DNA of 12,112 nucleotides, taken from assembly GCA_024650095.1 (NCBI GenBank), contig JANKMV010000031.1:1-12112 (forward strand), given 5' to 3'. Positions 6,919 to 12,112 of the stretch are shown piece after piece. A model generated the notes under the pieces. The model was not told the DNA's origin. It searched no databases and saw only the letters and a program-made list of their open reading frames with translations. The DNA comes from Bacillota bacterium. Its GTDB lineage: Bacteria; Bacillota; Dethiobacteria; Dethiobacterales; Dethiobacteraceae. The position numbers were made by a program, and so were the translations under genes. Numbering within the stretch: the stretch's first letter is position 1; every line of letters starts with the position of its first letter.

Positions 6919-7022
6919 GGTTCATCATCATTTGTGCGTAGCATAAACTGAAATAGAGTAGTCAGGTATGTTAAAGTAACCCGTCTTGCAATTGCGTAAA
7001 ATGGATAAAGGAAGATGTTAGC

Positions 7023-8420
7023 ATGCGAATGACGTACAGCATGAAACTTGAGCAAACGCAGAAGCTTATAATGACGCCAAAACTGCAACAGGCCATCAGC
7101 CTGCTGCAGTTACCTATCATGGAGTTGCAGGTGTTTTTGCAGAATGAGTATTTAAATAATCCTATCTTAGATTTTGAAGAGGAAACAGAAAAAGAAGTCG
7201 CAGGCGAAGAGATTCAGCCCGACGCAGGACAAGAAAAAGACCCCATAGATTGGGATGAATATCTCCGCGATGAAGTTGCAGACCCATTGCCCGCGGTTAA
7301 TGTACGTTCAACAGACGCCCTCTCTGCCATTGATTATGCACTACCTACTGAACCATCATTACAGGAGCATCTATTGTTTCAGTTGGGTCTTTGTAGCGTA
7401 ACGTCCACCCAAAAATATATTGGTCAGTTTTTAATAGGCAATATTGACCCTAATGGCTATGTTAATGGTGAAATGGATGAATTGGCGCTTCTCCTTGGCG
7501 TTGAAGAAAGGGAAATACTTGCAGTACTTGAAATCATCCAAACGTTTGACCCCATTGGTGTGGGAGCACGCAGCTTATTGGAATGTTTATTATTGCAGCT
7601 GGGCCAATGCCAAGATAATCAGCCTCTGGCACAAACAATCATCCGCCATCATTTGGCCGATGTGGCCGATAATAAGGTAAAAAAGATTGCCACTCACCTT
7701 CATGTTCATCCGCACGAGGTGCAGTGCGCCATAGATTATATTCGGACGCTAGATCCTAAACCAGGAAGCCTCATCGGAGGAAGTTCAGACGTACTCTACA
7801 TTGTGCCAGATGTGGTGGTTGAAAAGGTACAGAATGAGTATATTGTCCTTGTTAATGAAAGCAATTTACCACGGCTTACGATTAACCCGTATTATCGCTC
7901 ATTGCTTGGTAAGGGAAAGAGTGAAACACAAGCGAGCGATTTTATTAAGAGCCGGTTGGATTCGGCTTTATGGTTGGTCCGTAGCATTGAACAGCGTCGC
8001 ACCACGCTGTACCATGTGGCCGAAAATATTGTCAGAAGGCAACGCGATTTTCTGGAGGAGGGTGTGAGGCACCTTGTGCCCATGACCTTGCGTCAGATTG
8101 CAGAGGAAATTGGCGTTCATGAATCTACCGTGAGCCGCACTACGGCCAATAAATATATACAAACACCACGCGGAGTCTATTCGCTGAAATTTTTCTTTAC
8201 CTCTGGGGTGGAAGACGACCATGGCACTGCTGTTTCATCAGAGTCTGTTAAGAGCCATTTAAAAGAGTTAATCGCTGCGGAGAGCCAATACAGGCCATAT
8301 AGTGATCAAAAATTAAGCGAACTACTAGTCAAACGTGGTATTATTGTTTCACGCCGTACGATTGCAAAATATCGTGAAGAATTAACCATTCCGGCGTCAA
8401 GCAGAAGAAGACGGCTATAA
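7023..8420 (+). CDS. rpoN: RNA polymerase sigma-54 factor
   Basis: A complete 465-residue sigma-54 (RpoN/SigL), which directs RNA polymerase to -24/-12 promoters and needs an AAA+ enhancer-binding activator. The Gln/Leu-rich region I is residues 1-50 (LEQTQKLIMTPKLQQAISLL at 9-28, NPILDF at 46-51). An acidic region II follows (52-88), then the core-binding domain (about 105-300). The helix-turn-helix is at 354-380 (LRQIAEEIGVHESTVSRTTA). The RpoN box near the C-terminus reads SRRTIAKYRE (443-452; usual form ARRTVAKYRE). AAAGGAAG lies eight bases before the ATG. The stop codon is embedded in the terminator stem, so rpoN probably ends its own transcript. No bacterial enhancer-binding protein gene is in the window. 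Confidence 0.97.
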   Translation: MRMTYSMKLEQTQKLIMTPKLQQAISLLQLPIMELQVFLQNEYLNNPILDFEEETEKEVAGEEIQPDAGQEKDPIDWDEYLRDEVADPLPAVNVRSTDALSAIDYALPTEPSLQEHLLFQLGLCSVTSTQKYIGQFLIGNIDPNGYVNGEMDELALLLGVEEREILAVLEIIQTFDPIGVGARSLLECLLLQLGQCQDNQPLAQTIIRHHLADVADNKVKKIATHLHVHPHEVQCAIDYIRTLDPKPGSLIGGSSDVLYIVPDVVVEKVQNEYIVLVNESNLPRLTINPYYRSLLGKGKSETQASDFIKSRLDSALWLVRSIEQRRTTLYHVAENIVRRQRDFLEEGVRHLVPMTLRQIAEEIGVHESTVSRTTANKYIQTPRGVYSLKFFFTSGVEDDHGTAVSSESVKSHLKELIAAESQYRPYSDQKLSELLVKRGIIVSRRTIAKYREELTIPASSRRRRL

Positions 8421-8457
8421 TAATGGCGCCATTGGCGCTATTATTATGTCTTTTTTT
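8417..8457 (+). terminator. Intrinsic terminator of rpoN
   Basis: A 14-bp stem (8417-8430 with 8434-8447; one G-U pair) closes an ATT loop and is followed by GTC and seven Ts (8451-8457). The rpoN stop codon (8418-8420) lies in the left arm. This is a textbook Rho-independent terminator and separates rpoN from gap. Confidence 0.92.
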
Positions 8458-8462
8458 GTACT

Positions 8463-8540
8463 GGCTAGAAAATTATATCACTTGCAGCTAACAAGTAGTA
8501 AAAAGCGCACAATGGGAATCGAATTAGTGCGCCTTTCTTA
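8463..8540 (+). repeat. Intergenic repeat copy 4 (cleanest two-hairpin form)
   Basis: The first hairpin is ACTTG (8480-8484) with CAAGT (8492-8496) around a seven-base loop. The linker AGTAAAAA follows. The second hairpin is GCGCAC (8505-8510) with GTGCGC (8527-8532) around a 16-base loop containing GGGAATCGAAT, then CTTTCTT. The 5' block 8469-8488 matches copy 2 at 19 of 20 bases. Because it follows a perfect terminator directly, it is not needed to end rpoN. Confidence 0.7.
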
Positions 8541-8708
8541 CGAATAAGGTATACAATTTATTAAATAGGCTACATCATTTAGCAGGATTTTTATTTCCCA
8601 TGTAGAAACTAATTTTGTGCTCTCTTCATGAGCATACATTTTTCAACTACACTTGGATAGAGTGACATAGTTTCCTACAGAGTGTTTTTAGGGACACAAT
8701 CACTTTTA

Positions 8709-8738
8709 GTTGCGTTAGGGGCGTACGCCTTGCACAAT
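8709..8738 (+). repeat. Repeat fragment copy 5, upstream of gap
   Basis: GGGCGTACGCCTTGC (8719-8733) differs at one base from GGGCGCACGCCTTGC upstream of pgk (9870-9884). GGCGTACGCC (8720-8729) is a perfect 10-base palindrome. The CGCC-TT-GC tail resembles the 3' end of the longer repeats. Confidence 0.5.
8719..8734 (+). promoter_or_regulatory. Sigma-54-like -24/-12 box upstream of gap
   Basis: Against the consensus TGGCACGNNNNTTGCA, the sequence has GGC at 8720-8722 and a perfect TTGCA at 8730-8734, with the required ten bases between GG and GC. The -24 half is imperfect (GGGCGT for TGGCAC). It lies 29 bases before the gap ATG, with rpoN just upstream. It could equally be a coincidence within a repeat fragment. 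Confidence 0.3.
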
Positions 8739-8763
8739 GATTATATAACTGGGAGGTAAAAGG

Positions 8764-9768
8764 ATGACAGTTAGAATTGGTGTGAACGGATTTGGTCGAA
8801 TTGGCAAAGCGTGTATCCGTTTAGCACACGAGAACCCCGAAGTAGAGTTGGTCGCGTTTAATAGCAATCGTGACCCAAAAATGTTGGCCCATCTAATACA
8901 ACATGATTCATTGTACGGACGTGCACCCTTTACGGTGGAGGCAAGAGAACATTCCTTGCTTTTTGATGGTAAAGAGGTAAAGATCCTCGCAGATAGAGAT
9001 CCTGCAAATTTAGATTGGAATGCACATGGTATCGATATTGTAATCGAAGCAACGGGTGCCTTCAATGATGCAGAGCAGGCGGGCAAGCATTTAGGTGGAA
9101 GCGTAAAAAAGGTTGTTATTAGTGCACCGGCTAAAGGGGAAGATATCACTGTCGTGCTCGGTGTCAACGAGGAAAAATATGACGCGCAAGCTCATCATAT
9201 TATTTCCAATGCGTCTTGCACCACTAATTGCCTCGCACCCGTGTGTAAAGTACTAGATAATGAATTTGGTTTTATACGAGGGTTAATGACAACCATTCAT
9301 GCGTATACTAATGACCAAAGGATTCTCGATTCTTCTCATAAGGATTTGCGTCGAGCACGGGCTGCGGGTCTTTCTATGATTCCCACAACCACGGGAGCCG
9401 CACGTGCCGTTTCCTTAGTTTTACCTGGGATCGCGGGTAAAATTGATGGTTTTGCTGTGCGTGTACCAACGCCCACAGTATCCATGGTGGATTTAACAGC
9501 CCAACTGGGGAAAAATGTTACGCGTGCAGACGTAAATGATGCCTTCCTTCGTGCAGCTGAGGGATCCATGAAGGGGATCCTGGGGTACTCGGAAGTTCCC
9601 CTTGTTTCTGTAGATTATCAAGGTGATTCTCATTCCAGTACGGTGGATGCACTCTCAACCATGGTGGTCAAAGATAACATGGTTAAAGTGGTGGCATGGT
9701 ATGATAACGAGTGGGGCTATGCCAGTCGTGTGATTGATCTGGTATCCTATATCAGCAACCAAATGTAA
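8764..9768 (+). CDS. gap: Glyceraldehyde-3-phosphate dehydrogenase, type I
   Basis: A 334-residue tetrameric GAPDH that interconverts glyceraldehyde-3-P and 1,3-bisphosphoglycerate in glycolysis or gluconeogenesis. The Rossmann motif GFGRIG is at 9-14, catalytic C152 lies in SNASCTTNC (148-156), and H179 is in TTIHAYT. The C-terminal NEWGY (315-319) is normal. Odd features: the Asp that contacts the NAD ribose (D32 in Bacillus GapA, NDLTD) is S34 here (FNSNRD), and the Leu-Pro pair at 187-188 in Bacillus GapA is S190-S191 (LDSSHKD). This resembles GapB- or chloroplast-type enzymes that accept NADP, so cofactor use may be NADP or dual. GGGAGG (8751-8756) lies seven bases before the ATG. pgk follows after 155 bases, an unusually wide gap for this operon. 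Confidence 0.96.
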   Translation: MTVRIGVNGFGRIGKACIRLAHENPEVELVAFNSNRDPKMLAHLIQHDSLYGRAPFTVEAREHSLLFDGKEVKILADRDPANLDWNAHGIDIVIEATGAFNDAEQAGKHLGGSVKKVVISAPAKGEDITVVLGVNEEKYDAQAHHIISNASCTTNCLAPVCKVLDNEFGFIRGLMTTIHAYTNDQRILDSSHKDLRRARAAGLSMIPTTTGAARAVSLVLPGIAGKIDGFAVRVPTPTVSMVDLTAQLGKNVTRADVNDAFLRAAEGSMKGILGYSEVPLVSVDYQGDSHSSTVDALSTMVVKDNMVKVVAWYDNEWGYASRVIDLVSYISNQM

Positions 9769-9774
9769 TAGGCT

Positions 9775-9808
9775 GCCGCTCGTCGATGTCGGCGGGCGGT
9801 AACTTTTT
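9775..9808 (+). terminator. Possible weak terminator/attenuator between gap and pgk
   Basis: GCCGCTCG (9775-9782) pairs with CGGGCGGT (9793-9800), with two G-U pairs over a ten-base loop, followed by AAC and five Ts (9804-9808). The stem is shorter and the T-run weaker than for the rpoN terminator, so partial read-through into pgk is expected if it works at all. Confidence 0.4.
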
Positions 9809-9821
9809 GATACGGGTAGGA

Positions 9822-9886
9822 ATTGCAGCCCGTGCATTAAGCGAGCGGCGAGTGTTTACAGTACTTAACGGGCGCACGCCTTGCTG
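9822..9886 (+). repeat. Intergenic repeat copy 6, upstream of pgk
   Basis: GCGAGTGTT (9848-9856) and CAGTA (9859-9863) match copy 2 (6760-6775). GCCCG plus TTAAG (9828-9841, TGCA bulge) pair with CTTAACGGGC (9864-9873). The 3' end GGGCGCACGCCTTGC (9870-9884) matches the box upstream of gap with one difference. Confidence 0.55.
9870..9885 (+). promoter_or_regulatory. Sigma-54-like -24/-12 box upstream of pgk
   Basis: GGGCGC (9870-9875) in the -24 position and TTGCT (9881-9885) in the -12 position have exact GG-N10-GC spacing. It lies 38 bases before the pgk start and is nearly identical to the box before gap. It is also part of repeat copy 6, so promoter function is only a hypothesis. Confidence 0.28.
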
Positions 9887-9911
9887 ATACATAAGTACGA
9901 CGTTTTGTAGT

Positions 9912-9918
9912 GGAGGTG
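9912..9918 (+). promoter_or_regulatory. Ribosome binding site supporting a TTG start for pgk
   Basis: GGAGGTG is five bases before TTG 9924. No in-frame ATG lies near it, and the TTG gives the normal PGK N-terminus (NKKTIKDL). The strong site offsets the weak start codon. Confidence 0.85.
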
Positions 9919-9923
9919 TTAGC

Positions 9924-11108
9924 TTGAATAAAAAGACCATAAAGGATTTGGCTGTAACGGGGAAACGTGTTTTTACCCGTGTTGATTTTAATGTGCCGCG
10001 ACTTGAGAACGGTGAAGTTGCAGATGACGCAAAAATTAAAGCGGCACTCCCCACCATCACATATCTGTTGGAGCAAGGAGCTGCTGTAATTTTGGCTAGC
10101 CACTTAGGGCGACCCAAGGGGCAGGTAAAAGATAACCTACGCCTGACCGCAGTGGCGGCAAAACTTGCAGAGTTACTACAGCTAGAGGTGCTCAAAAGTG
10201 ATGATGTGGTGGGCCCGGATGCAGAGCGGCTAGTGAGTAGCCTTGAACCAGGGCAAGTTCTGTTGTTAGAAAATGTGCGTTTCCACCCTGGTGAAGAAAA
10301 AAATGATGCTGACCTGGCCCAAGCCTATGCTCGCCTTGCCGACATTTTTGTCTCGGATGCTTTTGGGACTGCCCACCGTGCCCATGCTTCCAATGCTGGT
10401 ATAGCCGCCTATATTCCTGCGGTGGCAGGATTTTTGATGGAAAAAGAAGTGGAGAATCTCTCCCGCACCTTACATAATGTACAGAAACCAGTACTTGCCA
10501 TTGTGGGTGGCAGTAAAACGGCTGATAAGATCAGCGTAGTTAAAAATTTCCTGAAGTTAGCGGATACCATTCTTTTAGGTGGCGGTATGGCCAACACATT
10601 CCTGCGGGCTACGGGGATAGCCATGGGTAGGTCGCTAGTGGAAGAAGATCAAGTGGAGAATGCTGCCGCGATTATGCGTGAAGCCAGCAAACGAAATGTC
10701 AAGATAAGTTTGCCAATAGATGTCACCATAGCTAGTGGCAAAAAAGATACGGCAGGTGCTCAGTATGTAGCGGTGGATGCGGTGCCGGCTGAGCAAATGG
10801 CGTTAGATATCGGACCCAAAACTCGTATCGTATATGCAAAGCTCATTGCTAAAGCAAAAACGATTATTTGGAATGGACCCTTGGGTGTCTTTGAAGTTGA
10901 ACCATTCGCCCAAGGGACCATTGCCATTGCCAAGGCTGTTGCTGCGTCTGCTGCCTTTTCCATCATTGGTGGTGGAGACGTGGTGGCCGCCGTAGAAAAA
11001 GCAGGTGTAGCGGACAAAATTTCTCATTTGTCCACAGGTGGCGGTGCCACATTGGAATTCTGGGAAGGAAAAGAGTTACCCGGAATTGCTGTTTTACAGG
11101 ATAAATAG
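9924..11108 (+). CDS. pgk: Phosphoglycerate kinase
   Basis: A 394-residue, full-length two-domain monomeric kinase that makes ATP from 1,3-bisphosphoglycerate. N-domain substrate-binding motifs: RVDFNVP (19-25), SHLGRPKG (59-66), ENVRF (116-120) and HRAHAS (151-156). C-domain nucleotide-binding motifs: IVGGSK (193-198), WNGPLGVFE (316-324), GGGDVV (349-354) and HLSTGGGA (368-375). All catalytic blocks are intact. It begins with TTG. It is separated from gap by a structured 155-base gap but from tpiA by only ten bases, so pgk-tpiA-gpmI form the tight part of the operon. Confidence 0.97.
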   Translation: MNKKTIKDLAVTGKRVFTRVDFNVPRLENGEVADDAKIKAALPTITYLLEQGAAVILASHLGRPKGQVKDNLRLTAVAAKLAELLQLEVLKSDDVVGPDAERLVSSLEPGQVLLLENVRFHPGEEKNDADLAQAYARLADIFVSDAFGTAHRAHASNAGIAAYIPAVAGFLMEKEVENLSRTLHNVQKPVLAIVGGSKTADKISVVKNFLKLADTILLGGGMANTFLRATGIAMGRSLVEEDQVENAAAIMREASKRNVKISLPIDVTIASGKKDTAGAQYVAVDAVPAEQMALDIGPKTRIVYAKLIAKAKTIIWNGPLGVFEVEPFAQGTIAIAKAVAASAAFSIIGGGDVVAAVEKAGVADKISHLSTGGGATLEFWEGKELPGIAVLQDK

Positions 11109-11113
11109 GAGGG
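11107..11113 (+). promoter_or_regulatory. Ribosome binding site fixing the tpiA start
   Basis: AGGAGGG overlaps the pgk stop codon and lies five bases before ATG 11119. The frame is open further upstream (an ATG at 11038 inside pgk), but only 11119 gives the normal TIM N-terminus ([10 protein letters not shown]). Confidence 0.85.
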
Positions 11114-11118
11114 TTAGA

Positions 11119-11883
11119 ATGCGCACACCAATTATTGCGGCTAACTGGAAGATGCATAAGACCGTCACAGAGGCGTTGGAGTTTGTGGAACAGCTAGCAG
11201 GGTTACTCGATACTGGAAACACGGAAACGGTGATCTGTCCACCCTTTCCTCTCTTAGGCTGTGTGGCTGAAGCGTGCCATAAGTATGGACTGCGTGTGGG
11301 TGCTCAGAACATGTACTGGGAGGCGACAGGCGCTTTTACAGGGGAAGTTTCACCGCTCCTGTTAAAGGATTTGGCGGTTGATTATGTGATTATTGGCCAT
11401 TCGGAGCGACGACAATTGTTTGCTGAAACGGATCAGCATGTAGCTCGTAAAGTTAAAGCTGCTTTTGCTCATGATTTAACGCCCATAGTTTGTGTGGGTG
11501 AAACACTGCAACAGCGACAAGCGGAACAAACTATGGATGTTGTGGGCGAACAAGTTACGGTGGCGGTGACAGGGTTGGATCCATCGCAAGTGCGACGCAT
11601 GGTGATTGCTTATGAACCCGTATGGGCTATTGGCAGCGGCCTCGCTGCCACGGGTAAAGATGCAAATGAAGTCGCCTGCTATATTCGCAAAACCATAGGT
11701 GAGCTCTTTAGCCTTAAAGTGGCCCGTGATGTGCGTCTTCAATACGGTGGTAGTGTTAAACCAGAAAATATCGCGGATTTTATGCAGGAAACTGACGTTG
11801 ATGGCGCATTGGTGGGTGGAGCTGCTCTAGATTCGGCAAAATTCGCGGGCATTATTAATGGTGTCATAGGAGCCAACTCATGA
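11119..11883 (+). CDS. tpiA: Triosephosphate isomerase
   Basis: A 254-residue TIM-barrel enzyme interconverting dihydroxyacetone phosphate and glyceraldehyde-3-P. Substrate-binding N9 and K11 are in AANWKM, the electrophile H94 is in GHSERR (93-98), and the catalytic base E166 is in AYEPVWAIG (164-172). The mobile loop 6 follows and reads AIGSGLAAT (170-178), where many homologues have AIGTGKTAT. Phosphate-binding GGSV is at 210-213 and VGGAAL at 232-237. Length and domain layout are standard. It starts ten bases after pgk and its stop overlaps the gpmI start as ATGA (11880-11883), so translation is likely coupled in both directions. Confidence 0.97.
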   Translation: MRTPIIAANWKMHKTVTEALEFVEQLAGLLDTGNTETVICPPFPLLGCVAEACHKYGLRVGAQNMYWEATGAFTGEVSPLLLKDLAVDYVIIGHSERRQLFAETDQHVARKVKAAFAHDLTPIVCVGETLQQRQAEQTMDVVGEQVTVAVTGLDPSQVRRMVIAYEPVWAIGSGLAATGKDANEVACYIRKTIGELFSLKVARDVRLQYGGSVKPENIADFMQETDVDGALVGGAALDSAKFAGIINGVIGANS

Positions 11884-12112
11884 GCCGACCGAAACCACTT
11901 ATTTTAATCATCTTGGACGGATGGGGTTTGGGACGAAAAAAAAATGGCAATGCTATTTATCTGGCGAAAACCCCATTTTTTCATTTTTTGCAAGAGACGT
12001 ATCCTATGGCGGCTTTGCAAGCAAGTGGCGAAGAAGTGGGCCTACCTGCAGGTCAAATGGGTAATTCGGAGGTAGGCCATCTCAACATGGGGGCAGGTCG
12101 CATAGTTTATCA
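11880..12112 (+). CDS. gpmI: 2,3-bisphosphoglycerate-independent phosphoglycerate mutase (5' part)
   Basis: The first 77 codons of gpmI, cut by the window edge; the enzyme converts 3- to 2-phosphoglycerate using two manganese ions and a phosphoserine intermediate. Metal-binding D13 lies in LDGWG (12-16), and the catalytic serine S63 lies in [16 protein letters not shown] (59-74), the most conserved block of the family. In the intact protein about 430 more residues are expected. The stretch [14 protein letters not shown] (24-37) is more hydrophobic than the usual NAI..AKTPNLD.L form. AGGAG (11868-11872), inside tpiA, lies seven bases before the ATG. Confidence 0.96.
   Translation, partial: MSRPKPLILIILDGWGLGRKKNGNAIYLAKTPFFHFLQETYPMAALQASGEEVGLPAGQMGNSEVGHLNMGAGRIVY

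Larger units (their letters stand above)
6624..7022 (+). other. whiA-rpoN intergenic region, hairpin- and repeat-rich
   Basis: The 399 bases contain no credible gene. In order: a hairpin at 6634-6658 competing with one at 6651-6681; AACGGT/ACCGTT (6693-6708) around a CTCG loop; CTCTC/GAGAG (6714-6730); a full copy of the intergenic repeat (6725-6820); a partial copy (6889-6918); and then about 100 bases leading to the rpoN ribosome binding site AAAGGAAG (7007-7014). I see no strong intrinsic terminator for whiA and no confident promoter for rpoN. Confidence 0.6.
8421..8763 (+). other. rpoN-gap intergenic region (no cggR)
   Basis: The 343 bases hold the rpoN terminator, repeat copy 4 (8463-8540), a small hairpin TGCTC/GAGCA (8618-8634) followed by TACATTTTT, and repeat fragment copy 5 with a -24/-12-like box (8719-8734). 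GGGAGG (8751-8756) is the gap ribosome binding site. No reading frame resembles CggR. A TTGGAT (8653-8658)/TACAGA (8676-8681) pair has 17-base spacing but weak consensus agreement. Confidence 0.6.

Noticed and set aside
8715..9167. 150-codon open frame on the minus strand over gap
   Set aside because: It is fully antisense to a well-supported GAPDH gene, has no family features, and arises from codon bias of the real gene.
6725..9886. CRISPR array
   Set aside because: The repeat copies are few, uneven in length and spacing, truncated in places and separated by genes; no spacers or cas genes are present.
9752..10195. 147-codon open frame on the minus strand over the gap-pgk junction
   Set aside because: It lies opposite the pgk N-terminus and the structured intergenic region; its serine/arginine-rich composition is typical of a shadow frame.
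11038..11118. Longer N-terminus for triosephosphate isomerase from ATG 11038
   Set aside because: It would overlap the pgk C-terminus by about 70 bases; ATG 11119 has a strong ribosome binding site and gives the standard N-terminus.

Overview
The window is a stretch of a Bacillota (Firmicutes) chromosome of moderate G+C. Every recognisable gene lies on the + strand. Three things point to this phylum: strong GGAGG-type ribosome binding sites, the rapZ-yvcK-whiA block, and the gap-pgk-tpiA-gpmI glycolysis cluster preceded by rpoN. The mixture (PHP gene next to rapZ, sigma-54 gene next to gap, a Cys-rich FMN oxidase of a type I associate with clostridia) suggests an anaerobic clostridial or Negativicutes-like lineage. 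I cannot fix the genus from sequence alone.

Layout. 1-46: probable tail of an upstream gene. 47-275: leader region. 276-2796: a tight run of a Cof-type HAD phosphatase, an FMN-dependent alpha-hydroxy-acid oxidase family protein (ATGA overlap with the HAD gene) and a Crp/Fnr-family regulator. 2847-6623: a PHP-domain metallohydrolase, rapZ, yvcK and whiA, a conserved envelope/cell-division/carbon-status block. 6624-7022: a 399-base gap rich in hairpins and repeats. 7023-8420: rpoN (sigma-54), closed by a strong intrinsic terminator. 8421-8763: a 343-base gap with another repeat copy. 8764-12112: gap, pgk, tpiA and the first 77 codons of gpmI, covering lower glycolysis from glyceraldehyde-3-P/DHAP to 2-phosphoglycerate.

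How the genes fit together. RapZ (nucleotide-binding), YvcK (UDP-sugar-binding family) and WhiA link carbon and cell-wall precursor status to growth and division. The gap cluster carries central glycolytic/gluconeogenic flux. The usual Firmicutes glycolytic repressor gene cggR is not seen between rpoN and gap, so regulation of gap must work differently here.

The main points for a second look are: (i) a family of short, structured intergenic repeats occurring in the leaders around rpoN, gap and pgk and near the left edge; (ii) near-identical -24/-12-like (sigma-54-like) boxes in front of both gap and pgk, directly downstream of the sigma-54 gene, which may simply be pieces of that repeat; (iii) a GAPDH that sits in a glycolytic operon but lacks the residues associated with NAD specificity; and (iv) pairs of competing hairpins in the whiA-rpoN and gap-pgk gaps. 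No IS element, CRISPR array, tRNA or rRNA was seen.
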